From the NCBI GenBank assembly GCA_004552615.1, contig SFNZ01000020.1:1-24252 (forward strand): a stretch of DNA of 24,252 bases. Direction: 5' to 3'. This document shows, piece by piece, positions 13,860 to 20,886 of this stretch. Numbering within the stretch: position 1 is the first letter of the stretch; the number at the start of each line of letters is the position of its first letter. This DNA comes from Bacteroidales bacterium. Lineage in GTDB: Bacteria > Bacteroidota > Bacteroidia > Bacteroidales > UBA932. The notes beneath the pieces were generated by a model. It searched no databases. It worked only from the letters and a program-made list of their open reading frames with translations, and was not told the DNA's origin. Both the position numbers and the translations under genes were made by a program.

Positions 13860-16071
13860 CTTCTGCAGGGATATTCCTGAGGACTATCCCTCCGCCTGAC
13901 ACATCTGCTTCCACGGCCGCATCCTTGCGGACAGTACCGTCAAGGACGGCCTTGGCAAGCTGGTTGACGAGTTCACGCTGCATGACTCTCTTTACCGGCC
14001 TGGCTCCGAAAGCCGGGTCGTATCCTTTGTCCACCATGAAGTCCTCGAAGGCCTGGGTGAAGGATATTTCCACATTGTCCTCAGCCAGTTTCCTGCGGAG
14101 AGCATCCATCTGGATATGGAGGATTTCACGCACGTCCGCCCTGGTCAGAGGGTCGAACATTATGATCTCGTCTATCCTGTTCAGGAATTCAGGGCGGATG
14201 GTCTGCTTGAGTACATCCAGTATCTTACCGCGGCATTCATCGAGGAGCTGCCTTCTCGTGGCAATGGCGGCCGCATCCGATACAGGCGAAGCGCCTGCCG
14301 CACCGACATCCGGAAGACGTTCCATATAGCTCTGGATGATGTCAGAGCCGACATTCGAGGTCATTATGATAATCGTGTTCTTGAAATCGACAGTACGTCC
14401 CTTGTTGTCCGTAAGACGCCCGTCATCAAGCACTTGCAACAGGATATTGAACACATCCGGATGGGCCTTTTCTATCTCGTCGAGCAATACGACTGAATAC
14501 GGTTTCCTCCTCACGGCCTCCGTGAGCTGGCCACCCTCATCATATCCTACATATCCCGGAGGCGCTCCTATTAGACGGCTCACCGTATGACGCTCCTGAT
14601 ATTCGCTCATGTCGATGCGGGTGATCATGTTCTCGTCATTGAACAGGAATTCGGCGAGAGCCTTGGCAAGTTCGGTCTTTCCTACTCCGGTGGTTCCCAT
14701 GAACAGGAATGAACCGATAGGCCTCTTCTCGTTGGAAAGTCCTGCGCGGCTTCTGCGTACTGCATCCGAAACAGCCCTAATGGCCTCGTCCTGGCCGATT
14801 ACCCTGCGGTGAAGTTCTTCCTCCATCCGCAGCAGTTTCTCCTTCTCGCTTTCGAGCATCTTGCTGACAGGTATCCCGGTCCACCTCGAAACAATGTCGG
14901 CTATATCCTCGGGAGTAACCGCTTCGGTGATGACCGGGTCCGTGATGGCAGCCTGTGCAGCCTCAAGCTCGTCAATGCGTTTCTGGGCTTCGGCAATGCG
15001 GCCGTACCGGAGCTCTGCCACCTTCCCGTAATCCCCGGCCCTTTCAGCAGACTGGGCCTGGATTCTGTAATCCTCAATCTCCTGACGGGCTGACTGGATA
15101 CCGGTAAGAATGGCTTTCTCGTCAGTCCATTTCTTCATCAGGACATCCTTTTTGGAATTGAGATCCTTGAGCTGTTCCTCGATTTTCTCCATCTTCAGGG
15201 AGACACCCTCACGCTTGATGGCTTCCTTCTCGATTTCCAGCTGGCGGATCTGGCTGTTCAGCTCGGCTATCGGCTCCGGGACGGAATTCATCTCGAGACG
15301 CAGCTTGGCAGCCGCCTCGTCCACAAGGTCAATGGCCTTGTCCGGGAGGAATCTGTTCGTGATATACCTGTGCGAGAGGTTCACGGCGGCTATGAGAGCG
15401 TCATCCTCGATGCGCACCTTGTGATGGTTCTCGTACTTCTCCTTGAGGCCCCTGAGGATGGCGATGGACTCGGCAGGAGCCGGTTCATCCACCATGACCA
15501 TCTGGAAACGCCTCTCGAGAGCCTTGTCCGCCTCGAAATATTTCTGGTATTCGTCAAGGGTGGTGGAGCCGACCGTCCTGAGCTCACCCCTTGCAAGGGC
15601 AGGCTTCAGGATATTGGATGCATCCATTGCACCGGAGGACTTGCCGGCGCCGACAAGAGTGTGTATCTCGTCGATGAACAGGATTATTGCGCCCTGGCTG
15701 TCAACTACTTCCTTTACGACTCCCTTGAGCCGCTCCTCGAACTCTCCCTGATATTTGGCTCCCGCAATGAGAGCACCCATGTCGAGCGAATAGACCAGCT
15801 TGTCCTTCAGATTTTCAGGAACTGCCCCGTCGATTATCTTCTGCGCAAGGCCTTCGGCTATGGCCGTCTTGCCCACACCTGGTTCTCCCACGAGAATCGG
15901 ATTATTCTTGGTTCGCCTGCTCAGGATCTGCAGCACGCGGCGTATCTCGTCGTCCCTTCCGATTACCGGATCAAGCTTTCCGTTTGCCGCCATCTCATTG
16001 AGATTGACGGCGAACCTGTTCAGGAATTCGAATTTTCCTGCGGTTCCATTGTTCTGCATATTGTTTCCCAT
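13837..16071 (-). CDS. clpB: ClpB disaggregase lacking the N-terminal domain
   Basis: ClpB is the hexameric AAA+ disaggregase that rescues aggregated proteins together with DnaK. The 744-residue product has AAA-1 with Walker A GEPGVGKT (62-69) and Walker B LFIDEIHTL, the full coiled-coil M domain (QIRQLEIEKEAIKRE through RAGDYGKVAELRYGR), and AAA-2 with GTTGVGKTELAK and LLDEIEKAH. A Ser/Ala-rich insert (about GAAGASPVSDAAAI) lies after the sensor-1 region. Usual ClpB is about 860 residues; the missing roughly 120-145 residues are exactly the Clp_N substrate-binding repeats. The ATG at 16071 begins a short tail (MGNNMQNNGTAGKFEFLNRF) joined directly to AAA-1, and the 137 bp upstream contains no remnant. 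A form without this domain is known in E. coli from internal initiation, but here it seems the only product. Confidence 0.93.
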   Translation of the reverse strand: MGNNMQNNGTAGKFEFLNRFAVNLNEMAANGKLDPVIGRDDEIRRVLQILSRRTKNNPILVGEPGVGKTAIAEGLAQKIIDGAVPENLKDKLVYSLDMGALIAGAKYQGEFEERLKGVVKEVVDSQGAIILFIDEIHTLVGAGKSSGAMDASNILKPALARGELRTVGSTTLDEYQKYFEADKALERRFQMVMVDEPAPAESIAILRGLKEKYENHHKVRIEDDALIAAVNLSHRYITNRFLPDKAIDLVDEAAAKLRLEMNSVPEPIAELNSQIRQLEIEKEAIKREGVSLKMEKIEEQLKDLNSKKDVLMKKWTDEKAILTGIQSARQEIEDYRIQAQSAERAGDYGKVAELRYGRIAEAQKRIDELEAAQAAITDPVITEAVTPEDIADIVSRWTGIPVSKMLESEKEKLLRMEEELHRRVIGQDEAIRAVSDAVRRSRAGLSNEKRPIGSFLFMGTTGVGKTELAKALAEFLFNDENMITRIDMSEYQERHTVSRLIGAPPGYVGYDEGGQLTEAVRRKPYSVVLLDEIEKAHPDVFNILLQVLDDGRLTDNKGRTVDFKNTIIIMTSNVGSDIIQSYMERLPDVGAAGASPVSDAAAIATRRQLLDECRGKILDVLKQTIRPEFLNRIDEIIMFDPLTRADVREILHIQMDALRRKLAEDNVEISFTQAFEDFMVDKGYDPAFGARPVKRVMQRELVNQLAKAVLDGTVRKDAAVEADVSGGGIVLRNIPAEVSAERVL

Positions 16072-16117
16072 AATCTGTTTACTATATTATTTTCCGGAGC
16101 CTATAGAACGACTTTGA

Positions 16118-16143
16118 GCCGCCTGCTCCGAAGAACAGACGGC
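16118..16143 (-). promoter_or_regulatory. clpB leader hairpin with UUCG tetraloop
   Basis: On the minus strand, GCCGTCTGTTC and GAGCAGGCGGC pair over 11 positions (two G-U) around a C(UUCG)G tetraloop, an unusually stable RNA cap. No T-run follows, so it is not a typical terminator. It would lie at the 5' end of the clpB mRNA, about 46 nt before the ATG. Confidence 0.6.
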
Positions 16144-16150
16144 TTGAATC

Positions 16151-16190
16151 CAAATTATATTCCGATTAGGGTATGCTGACAATTTGTCAG
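16151..16190 (-). promoter_or_regulatory. Candidate clpB promoter with overlapping palindromic operator
   Basis: CTGACAATTTGTCAG (16176-16190) is a perfect palindrome with 7-bp arms around one base. On the minus strand its TTG lies 20 bp upstream of TATAATTTG (16159-16151), close to but not exactly the TTTG-N(19-21)-TAnnTTTG arrangement. A repressor bound there would cover the -33 site. It is not a CIRCE element. Confidence 0.45.
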
Positions 16191-16208
16191 TCCCTGTAAT
16201 GATCCGGC

Positions 16209-16562
16209 TTATTCAGCAGATTCTGCAGGGGCTGCAGGAGCTTCCTGCTGTACAGGAGCAGAAGGGAATGCCGGCTGCTCTGTCGCTGTGCTCTCGATCT
16301 GGTTGGTGATGTCCACCTGGGTTCCTTTCGTGCCTGTGGTGAATGATGATACCACAGAAACGACGAGGATGAAGGCCACGAGCCCCCAAGTCACTTTTTC
16401 AAGCATGTTGGCTGTCTGCCTTACACCGAAAGTCTGGTTGCCGGCTACAAAATTGCTGGCCATGCTGTCACCCTTTCCGTTCTGGAGCAGGACAACGAGC
16501 GTCAGCAGGATGCTGGCGATAACGATTGCTACAACAAGTACAGAAAAAAATATACTGCTCAT
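16209..16562 (-). CDS. secG: SecG, protein translocase subunit
   Basis: SecG is the small third subunit of the SecYEG translocon. The 117-residue protein shows the family pattern: an N-terminal membrane helix (FFSVLVVAIVIASILLTLVVLLQNGKGD), the conserved Q-N/K-G-K-G linker with FGVRQTANMLEKVTW, and a second helix (WGLVAFILVVSVVSSF). A Ser/Pro/Ala/Glu tail of about 40 residues (ending APAAPAESAE) is longer than in E. coli and is common in Bacteroidota. The start ATG overlaps the preceding gene's stop by 4 bp (ATGA), which puts it at the end of the sigma-54 activator/LptE cluster. clpB follows after 137 bp with its own likely promoter. Confidence 0.95.
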   Translation of the reverse strand: MSSIFFSVLVVAIVIASILLTLVVLLQNGKGDSMASNFVAGNQTFGVRQTANMLEKVTWGLVAFILVVSVVSSFTTGTKGTQVDITNQIESTATEQPAFPSAPVQQEAPAAPAESAE

Positions 16563-17170
16563 AATGTCTGATTATTTATCAGTTTGTCCAATTTTTCAAT
16601 AAGGGATGCAAAGTAAGCACTTTTTTCCGGAAATGCCAAAATTAGTTTGCTATAAATGCGTTTTGACTGCTCGAAATAGCCCTGTTCCGCATAAATTCCG
16701 GCCAAAGTCTCCGTGCAGAACTCAAGACTGAGATTTTCCTCCTGAATTTCCGCAGGATTTTTCTTTTTCTGCGGGATCCGGAGCACGAAATTGTCCTCCT
16801 CCCTCTTCACCTTCTCATATTCGTCGGCCGAGAAGAAATCCCCTCCGGCGGCCCGGACCGGCCTTGCCGACGGCGCGGATACAGTCTCCTGCGGTTTCTG
16901 TTCCCCTATGTATGAACGGACAAGGGCTTCGAGTCCGGCATCGGAATAGTCCCTGTCCACTCCTGACCTGGCTATGCCGGAGATTATGCTCCTGTCCACC
17001 ACATACATTGCCTGGTCGGCATATTGCGCCCTGCCCCAGGACTCGCCTCCCATTCCGGCCATCCTGACGCACAACTCCTTGCGGGCCGCCGCGAACCACG
17101 GATAGAGGTTCACCACCCCGGCAAGTTCATCCAATGTCAATGTCTTGAGATTGATCGACTTCTGTTCCAT
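16559..17170 (-). CDS. Conserved TPR-like protein of the LptE-SecG cluster, function unknown
   Basis: The 203-residue cytoplasmic-looking protein has no signal peptide or membrane segment. The N-terminal third (LKTLTLDELAGVVNLYPWFAAARKELCVRM) is helical, the middle is polar with a low-complexity stretch (KREEDNFVLRIPQKKKNPAE), and the C-terminus reads LSLEFCTETLAGIYAEQGYFEQSKRIYSKLILAFPEKSAYFASLIEKL, a good single TPR hairpin plus capping helix. Proteins of this shape occupy the same place between lptE and secG in other Bacteroidales as I remember them, but no function is established. Spacing to lptE is 7 bp and its stop overlaps secG by 4 bp, so it is tightly within the operon. It may be an assembly or scaffolding factor, which is inference. 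Confidence 0.8.
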   Translation of the reverse strand: MEQKSINLKTLTLDELAGVVNLYPWFAAARKELCVRMAGMGGESWGRAQYADQAMYVVDRSIISGIARSGVDRDYSDAGLEALVRSYIGEQKPQETVSAPSARPVRAAGGDFFSADEYEKVKREEDNFVLRIPQKKKNPAEIQEENLSLEFCTETLAGIYAEQGYFEQSKRIYSKLILAFPEKSAYFASLIEKLDKLINNQTL

Positions 17171-17177
17171 GACTGTT

Positions 17178-17717
17178 CTACCAATTGGCTACCGTGGCAT
17201 TGAAAATATCCTCGCAGAGCTTCTCGATGATTTCTTCGCACAATGTCGCTTCGACCGCGTCGAGGGACTGGGTGGAATCATAATCCGAATATGCCGAGAA
17301 TGACTTGTCCGGGAAATCGTCCTCAGGATGTTTCCTGTTGGTGAACGATATCTTTATCGTGACCGTGAGACGGTTCTGGGATGCCACCTCCTCGGCCGTG
17401 ACCGCCATCGCCCTGACGTCATATCCGGTCACGGTCCCCGTAACCTCGATGTCTCCGTCCATTTCGACCTGCTCAAGACGGGTCATCTTGCGGAACTTGT
17501 CCTTGAGCGCCTCGGTCAGGTCATTGCTCAGGGACGGATTGACCCTGAGGGCCTTGTACTCGAAATAATTGATGGTCACGGTCTTGACATCCGGCTGGAT
17601 GGAAGTCCCGGAGAAGGAATAAATTCCGCAAGAATGCACGAGCAGCGCAGTGACAGCCAATGCCATGGAGGCAGCGGCAGCCGACAATATCTTTCCGAAT
17701 TTTCCCATATCAGTCAT
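17178..17717 (-). CDS. lptE: LptE-family LPS-assembly lipoprotein
   Basis: LptE plugs the LptD barrel and helps insert lipopolysaccharide into the outer leaflet. The 179-residue protein has a lipoprotein signal ending LLVHSC with Cys30, followed by GIYSFSGTSIQPDVKTVTINYF, the characteristic opening of Bacteroidota LptE proteins. Next comes the family's alternating strand/helix pattern (LTEALKDKFRKMTRLEQVE, IEVTGTVTGYDVRAMAVT, RLTVTIKISFTNRKHPEDDF). Starts at 17717 or 17708 are both possible; the first overlaps the sigma-54 activator's 3' end by 8 bp and has AGAGAAAG upstream. Position after a sigma-54 activator and before secG ties outer-membrane biogenesis to that regulator. lptD is not in the window. 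Confidence 0.9.
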   Translation of the reverse strand: MTDMGKFGKILSAAAASMALAVTALLVHSCGIYSFSGTSIQPDVKTVTINYFEYKALRVNPSLSNDLTEALKDKFRKMTRLEQVEMDGDIEVTGTVTGYDVRAMAVTAEEVASQNRLTVTIKISFTNRKHPEDDFPDKSFSAYSDYDSTQSLDAVEATLCEEIIEKLCEDIFNATVANW

Positions 17718-19002
17718 CTGTCTTTCTCTGGTTTCTGTATTCCGGAGGCAACTTGCGGTACAAGGTTCTCTCGGAAATGCCGAGTTCTTCAGCCGCCTTC
17801 TTGCGGTTGCCGTTGTGACGGTCGAGGGCCTTGCGGATCATCTCCTCATTGGCCCGTGAAATAGTCACGCCCTCACTTTCCGGCTCTACCTCCATGATGT
17901 GCGACGGAGCATTGTCCTCCTGAATGTCCACGTCGTCATTCTCCTTGTTCCAGTCCACCTCAGGCCTGGATACATATCCGTCCTGATGCCCTGAAGGTGG
18001 CAATGTCTTGGCCGGAGCCGAATGGGCAGACACCGGGTCTGCCGGACGGAAATTACCGGACGAGATTATTTTCTTGAGATTGCTGACCTCCGCGTTGAGA
18101 GCGTAAAGGGCATTGTATATCTCCTGTTTTTCGTCCTGGGTGATGCTGTCCGAACCGTTGCGGTACTTGACAGGCACGGCATTGATATCATCATGTGGCA
18201 GATATCTTGACAATGTGTCAGCATTGACTTCGCATTTTCCGGACACGGGCGACAGCCTCTGGCCTTCAAGCGCAGATACCGTCTCCGTGATGTTTTTCAG
18301 CTGGCGGACATTTCCCGGCCACCTGTAACTGTTCAGAAGTTCTATGGCATCATGTGTAAGCGTGACCTTGTTCATCCCGTATTTCTCCGAGAAATCCGAC
18401 GTGAACTTCCTGAACAGCAGATAGATATCCTGTTTTCTCTCACGCAGCGAAGGCATTTTTATCTGAATTGCGTTCAGCCTGTAATACAAGTCCTCCCTGA
18501 ACTTGCCCCTGGAGACGGCGTAGAGCAGGTCCACATTCGTCGCCGCAATCACCCTGACGTCGGTTTTGCTCACTTTGGAGTCGCCCACACGGATAAATTC
18601 CCCGGACTGCAGCACTCGGAGCAGCTTGGCCTGGGAAGGCAGCGGCAGCTCACCTATCTCGTCCAGGAAAAGTGTACCTCCGTCAGCCACTTCGAAATAT
18701 CCTTTCCTGTCATCTATCGCACCCGTGAAAGACCCTTTGAGATGTCCGAAAAGTTCGGAGTCGATGGTCCCTTCCGGAATGGCCCCGCAGTTCACCGCGA
18801 AATATTTCGCATTCCTGCGCCTGCTGTTCTGGTGAATGATTCTCGGTATATTGTCTTTTCCCACTCCGCTCTCCCCTGTCACGAGCACTGTCAGATCCGT
18901 AGGAGCAACAGCCTCAGCCATTTCGAGAGCCCGGTTGAGAGCGGGATCATTGCCGATAATATCGTATTTATTCTTCAGTTTCTGTAATTCTTGTGCATCC
19001 AT
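17710..19002 (-). CDS. Sigma-54-dependent activator without receiver domain
   Basis: This 430-residue bacterial enhancer-binding protein activates RNA polymerase carrying sigma-54. It starts almost directly with the AAA+ domain: Walker A GESGVGKD (43-50), the sigma-54 contact loop reading GSFTGA (90-95) instead of GAFTGA, Walker B LFLDEIGEL (111-119), and the RLNAIQIKMPSLRERKQDI segment. A roughly 100-residue variable stretch follows, then a Fis-type helix-turn-helix (EEMIRKALDRHNGNRKKAAEELGISERTLYRKL). No receiver, GAF or PAS domain precedes the ATPase, so activity must be set by abundance, a partner or the variable region. The ATG at 19002 is preferred over a TTG at 19011 because MDAQELQKLK begins the conserved part. 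It is the first gene of the lptE/secG cluster. Confidence 0.92.
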   Translation of the reverse strand: MDAQELQKLKNKYDIIGNDPALNRALEMAEAVAPTDLTVLVTGESGVGKDNIPRIIHQNSRRRNAKYFAVNCGAIPEGTIDSELFGHLKGSFTGAIDDRKGYFEVADGGTLFLDEIGELPLPSQAKLLRVLQSGEFIRVGDSKVSKTDVRVIAATNVDLLYAVSRGKFREDLYYRLNAIQIKMPSLRERKQDIYLLFRKFTSDFSEKYGMNKVTLTHDAIELLNSYRWPGNVRQLKNITETVSALEGQRLSPVSGKCEVNADTLSRYLPHDDINAVPVKYRNGSDSITQDEKQEIYNALYALNAEVSNLKKIISSGNFRPADPVSAHSAPAKTLPPSGHQDGYVSRPEVDWNKENDDVDIQEDNAPSHIMEVEPESEGVTISRANEEMIRKALDRHNGNRKKAAEELGISERTLYRKLPPEYRNQRKTDD

Positions 19003-19008
19003 ACAGGA

Positions 19009-19016
19009 CAAAGTTA
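19009..19016 (-). promoter_or_regulatory. Candidate -7 element very close to the sigma-54 activator start
   Basis: On the minus strand this reads TAACTTTG, an exact TAnnTTTG match ending only 6 bp before the ATG at 19002. A TTTG (19044-19041) lies 24 bp upstream, slightly too far. If used, the mRNA would be nearly leaderless. Confidence 0.35.
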
Positions 19017-19084
19017 CGAATTCAGTTTAAATTATGAACTCAAATTGCTGAAAATTGCAAATTTGTTAGTAACTTGGCGCAAAA

Positions 19085-19110
19085 TTTGAGTTATCATTTA
19101 TATTATATTA
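19085..19110 (+). promoter_or_regulatory. A+T-rich promoter region of the OmpA/TPR lipoprotein gene
   Basis: A TTTG at 19085-19088 is followed by a long A+T-only tract containing several TA steps, but no exact TAnnTTTG at 19-21 bp. The gene appears highly expressed from its codon use, so a strong promoter is expected in 19012-19129, but I cannot place it exactly. Confidence 0.25.
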
Positions 19111-19129
19111 TTTACTTATCGATTAAATT

Positions 19130-20767
19130 ATGAGAAAGGAAATCAAAACATTGGCAGCAGCAATCCTTGGGCTTGCCGCTGTCGGTTGCGCTTCCCCGGC
19201 GAAAATGGCAGAGATGGCAGAGAACGTGACCGTTACCTGCGATCCTGCTCCGCTTGAGGTCGTTGCAGGCAAAATCAACGCAACCGTATCTGTAACCTAC
19301 CCTGCTGACTATTTCCACCCGAAGGCAATCCTCGAAGTTACTCCTGTCATCGTTTATGACGGAGGCGAGGCAGCTATGGCTCCGCTGATGTACCAGGGAG
19401 AGAAAGTCAAGGACAACTACACTGTAGTTTCTTCTGACGGACAGACTGTTACCGAAAGAGTACGTTTCAACTATGCAGAGGGCATGGAGGCTTCCCACCT
19501 CGAGCTCCGCGGTATTGTAAGATACAAGGCTAAATCATGGGATCTTCCTGTAAAGAAAGTCGCTGACGGTGCCAACACCACCTATATGCTCGTCAACCTC
19601 GACGGCAAGGCAGGTCACGTAGCATACAAGGCTGACAACTATCAGGAGGTCATCCCTCAGACCGCTGAAGGCCAGATTCTTTATACCATCAACTCCGCTG
19701 ACGTTCGCAGCAGGGAGCTCAAGTCAGAGTCCATCAAGGATTTCCAGGCTGCTCTCGACGAGATCAAGGCCAACGAGAGAAAGACTCTCAAAGGTACTGA
19801 GGTCGTAGCTTACGCTTCTCCTGACGGTGGCGAGTCCCTCAATGCAAAGCTCTCCGACAAGCGTTCCAAGAGCGGTGCAAAGGCTTGGACCAAGGTCGTA
19901 AAGGGCAAAGAGGTTTCAGATCCTGAGATCAAGAGCGTTGGCCAGGACTGGGAAGGCTTCCAGGAGCTCGTTGCCAAATCCGACATCGAGGACAAGGACC
20001 TCATCATCCGCGTTCTCTCCATGTACAGCGATCCTGCTGTCCGCGAGAGCGAGATCAAGAACATGTCTGAGGTTTACACCGTCCTCAAGAAAGAAGTTCT
20101 CCCTGAACTCCGCCGTGCAAGATTCATCGCAAACGTAGAGTATCAGAACTACACCGCCGAGGAGCTTCTCCAGCTCGTTGACGAGAACAGCGACGTACTC
20201 GACGAGGAGGCTCTCCTCCGTTCCGCTTCTCTCGTTAAGGATCTCGATGCAAAAGAGGCTATCTACAAGAAGGCTATCGACAAATACAACAGCGACCGTG
20301 CACAGTTCAACCTCGGCGTGGTTTACCTCAACCAGGGACACCTCAACAAGGCTGAGAAGGCATTCAACAAGGTTGAGACCAAGGATGCTGACCTCGAGAA
20401 CGCAAAAGGCGTCATCGCTCTCCGCAATGGTGACATCGCAGCTGCCGAGAAGGCATTCATCGCTGCAGGCAACACTGAGAACCAGGCTGTCGTAGACATT
20501 CTCAACGGCAAATATGAGAAGGCTGCCGCTGCACTCAAAGGCACCAACTCATTCAATGAGGCTCTCGCTGACGTACTTACAGGCAAGCTCGCTGAGGCTT
20601 CAGCTGCTCTCAAGTGCCAGTGCCCTAAGTCCAACTACCTCCGCGCGATCATCGCTGCACGTCAGGGCAAGGCTGCTGACGTAAAGGATTATCTCGCAAA
20701 AGCAGGTGAGTGCAAAGCTCTTGCTGCACGTGCAGAGAAGGACATCGAGTTCGCTCAGTACAGATAA
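19130..20767 (+). CDS. Abundant Bacteroidales lipoprotein with OmpA-like and TPR regions
   Basis: The 545-residue protein has a lipoprotein signal (MRKEIKTLAAAILGLAAVGC, Cys20). Residues about 30-165 form a beta-sandwich-like region (VSVTYPADYFHPKAILEVTPVIVYDGGEAAM). Residues about 180-240 resemble an OmpA-like peptidoglycan-associated segment (ILYTINSADVRSRELKSESI, VVAYASPDGGESLNAKLSDKR). After a helical stretch, TPR hairpins follow (YNSDRAQFNLGVVYLNQGHLNKAEKAFN onward). I know this architecture from conserved Bacteroidales outer-membrane lipoproteins without a defined role; tethering the outer membrane to the cell wall is a reasonable inference. Codon use differs from every neighbour: CTC for Leu, GCT/GCA for Ala, AAG for Lys and few rare codons, as in highly expressed genes. 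It is monocistronic, ending in a strong terminator at 20804-20844. Confidence 0.85.
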   Translation: MRKEIKTLAAAILGLAAVGCASPAKMAEMAENVTVTCDPAPLEVVAGKINATVSVTYPADYFHPKAILEVTPVIVYDGGEAAMAPLMYQGEKVKDNYTVVSSDGQTVTERVRFNYAEGMEASHLELRGIVRYKAKSWDLPVKKVADGANTTYMLVNLDGKAGHVAYKADNYQEVIPQTAEGQILYTINSADVRSRELKSESIKDFQAALDEIKANERKTLKGTEVVAYASPDGGESLNAKLSDKRSKSGAKAWTKVVKGKEVSDPEIKSVGQDWEGFQELVAKSDIEDKDLIIRVLSMYSDPAVRESEIKNMSEVYTVLKKEVLPELRRARFIANVEYQNYTAEELLQLVDENSDVLDEEALLRSASLVKDLDAKEAIYKKAIDKYNSDRAQFNLGVVYLNQGHLNKAEKAFNKVETKDADLENAKGVIALRNGDIAAAEKAFIAAGNTENQAVVDILNGKYEKAAAALKGTNSFNEALADVLTGKLAEASAALKCQCPKSNYLRAIIAARQGKAADVKDYLAKAGECKALAARAEKDIEFAQYR

Positions 20768-20803
20768 TTTCACGGCGCATTGACGCCATGGACAAATAAT
20801 GAT

Positions 20804-20844
20804 GAGGATGATTGAAAAGTCTGACTTTTTGGTCATCCTCTTTT
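20804..20844 (+). terminator. Intrinsic terminator after the OmpA/TPR lipoprotein gene
   Basis: GAGGATGA (20804-20811) pairs with TCATCCTC (20833-20840), and the stem continues through G-U pairs into AAAAGT/ACTTTT with a 3-nt CTG loop, about 17 bp in all. TTTTG follows. This is the clearest intrinsic terminator in the window and separates the lipoprotein gene from hrpB. Confidence 0.85.
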
Positions 20845-20886
20845 GATTTCCACTCACTTCCTCCATTTGGACTGTCCATGAGATCC

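Noticed and set aside
15370..16179. 269-residue plus-strand ORF opposite clpB
   Set aside because: It is a mirror frame of the conserved clpB coding sequence with no recognisable domain or ribosome-binding site.
18208..18220. TGACAATGTGTCA, with the same half-sites and spacing as the clpB palindrome
   Set aside because: It lies deep inside the coding sequence of the sigma-54 activator, far from any start, so it is probably chance unless the motif proves to be a widespread binding site.
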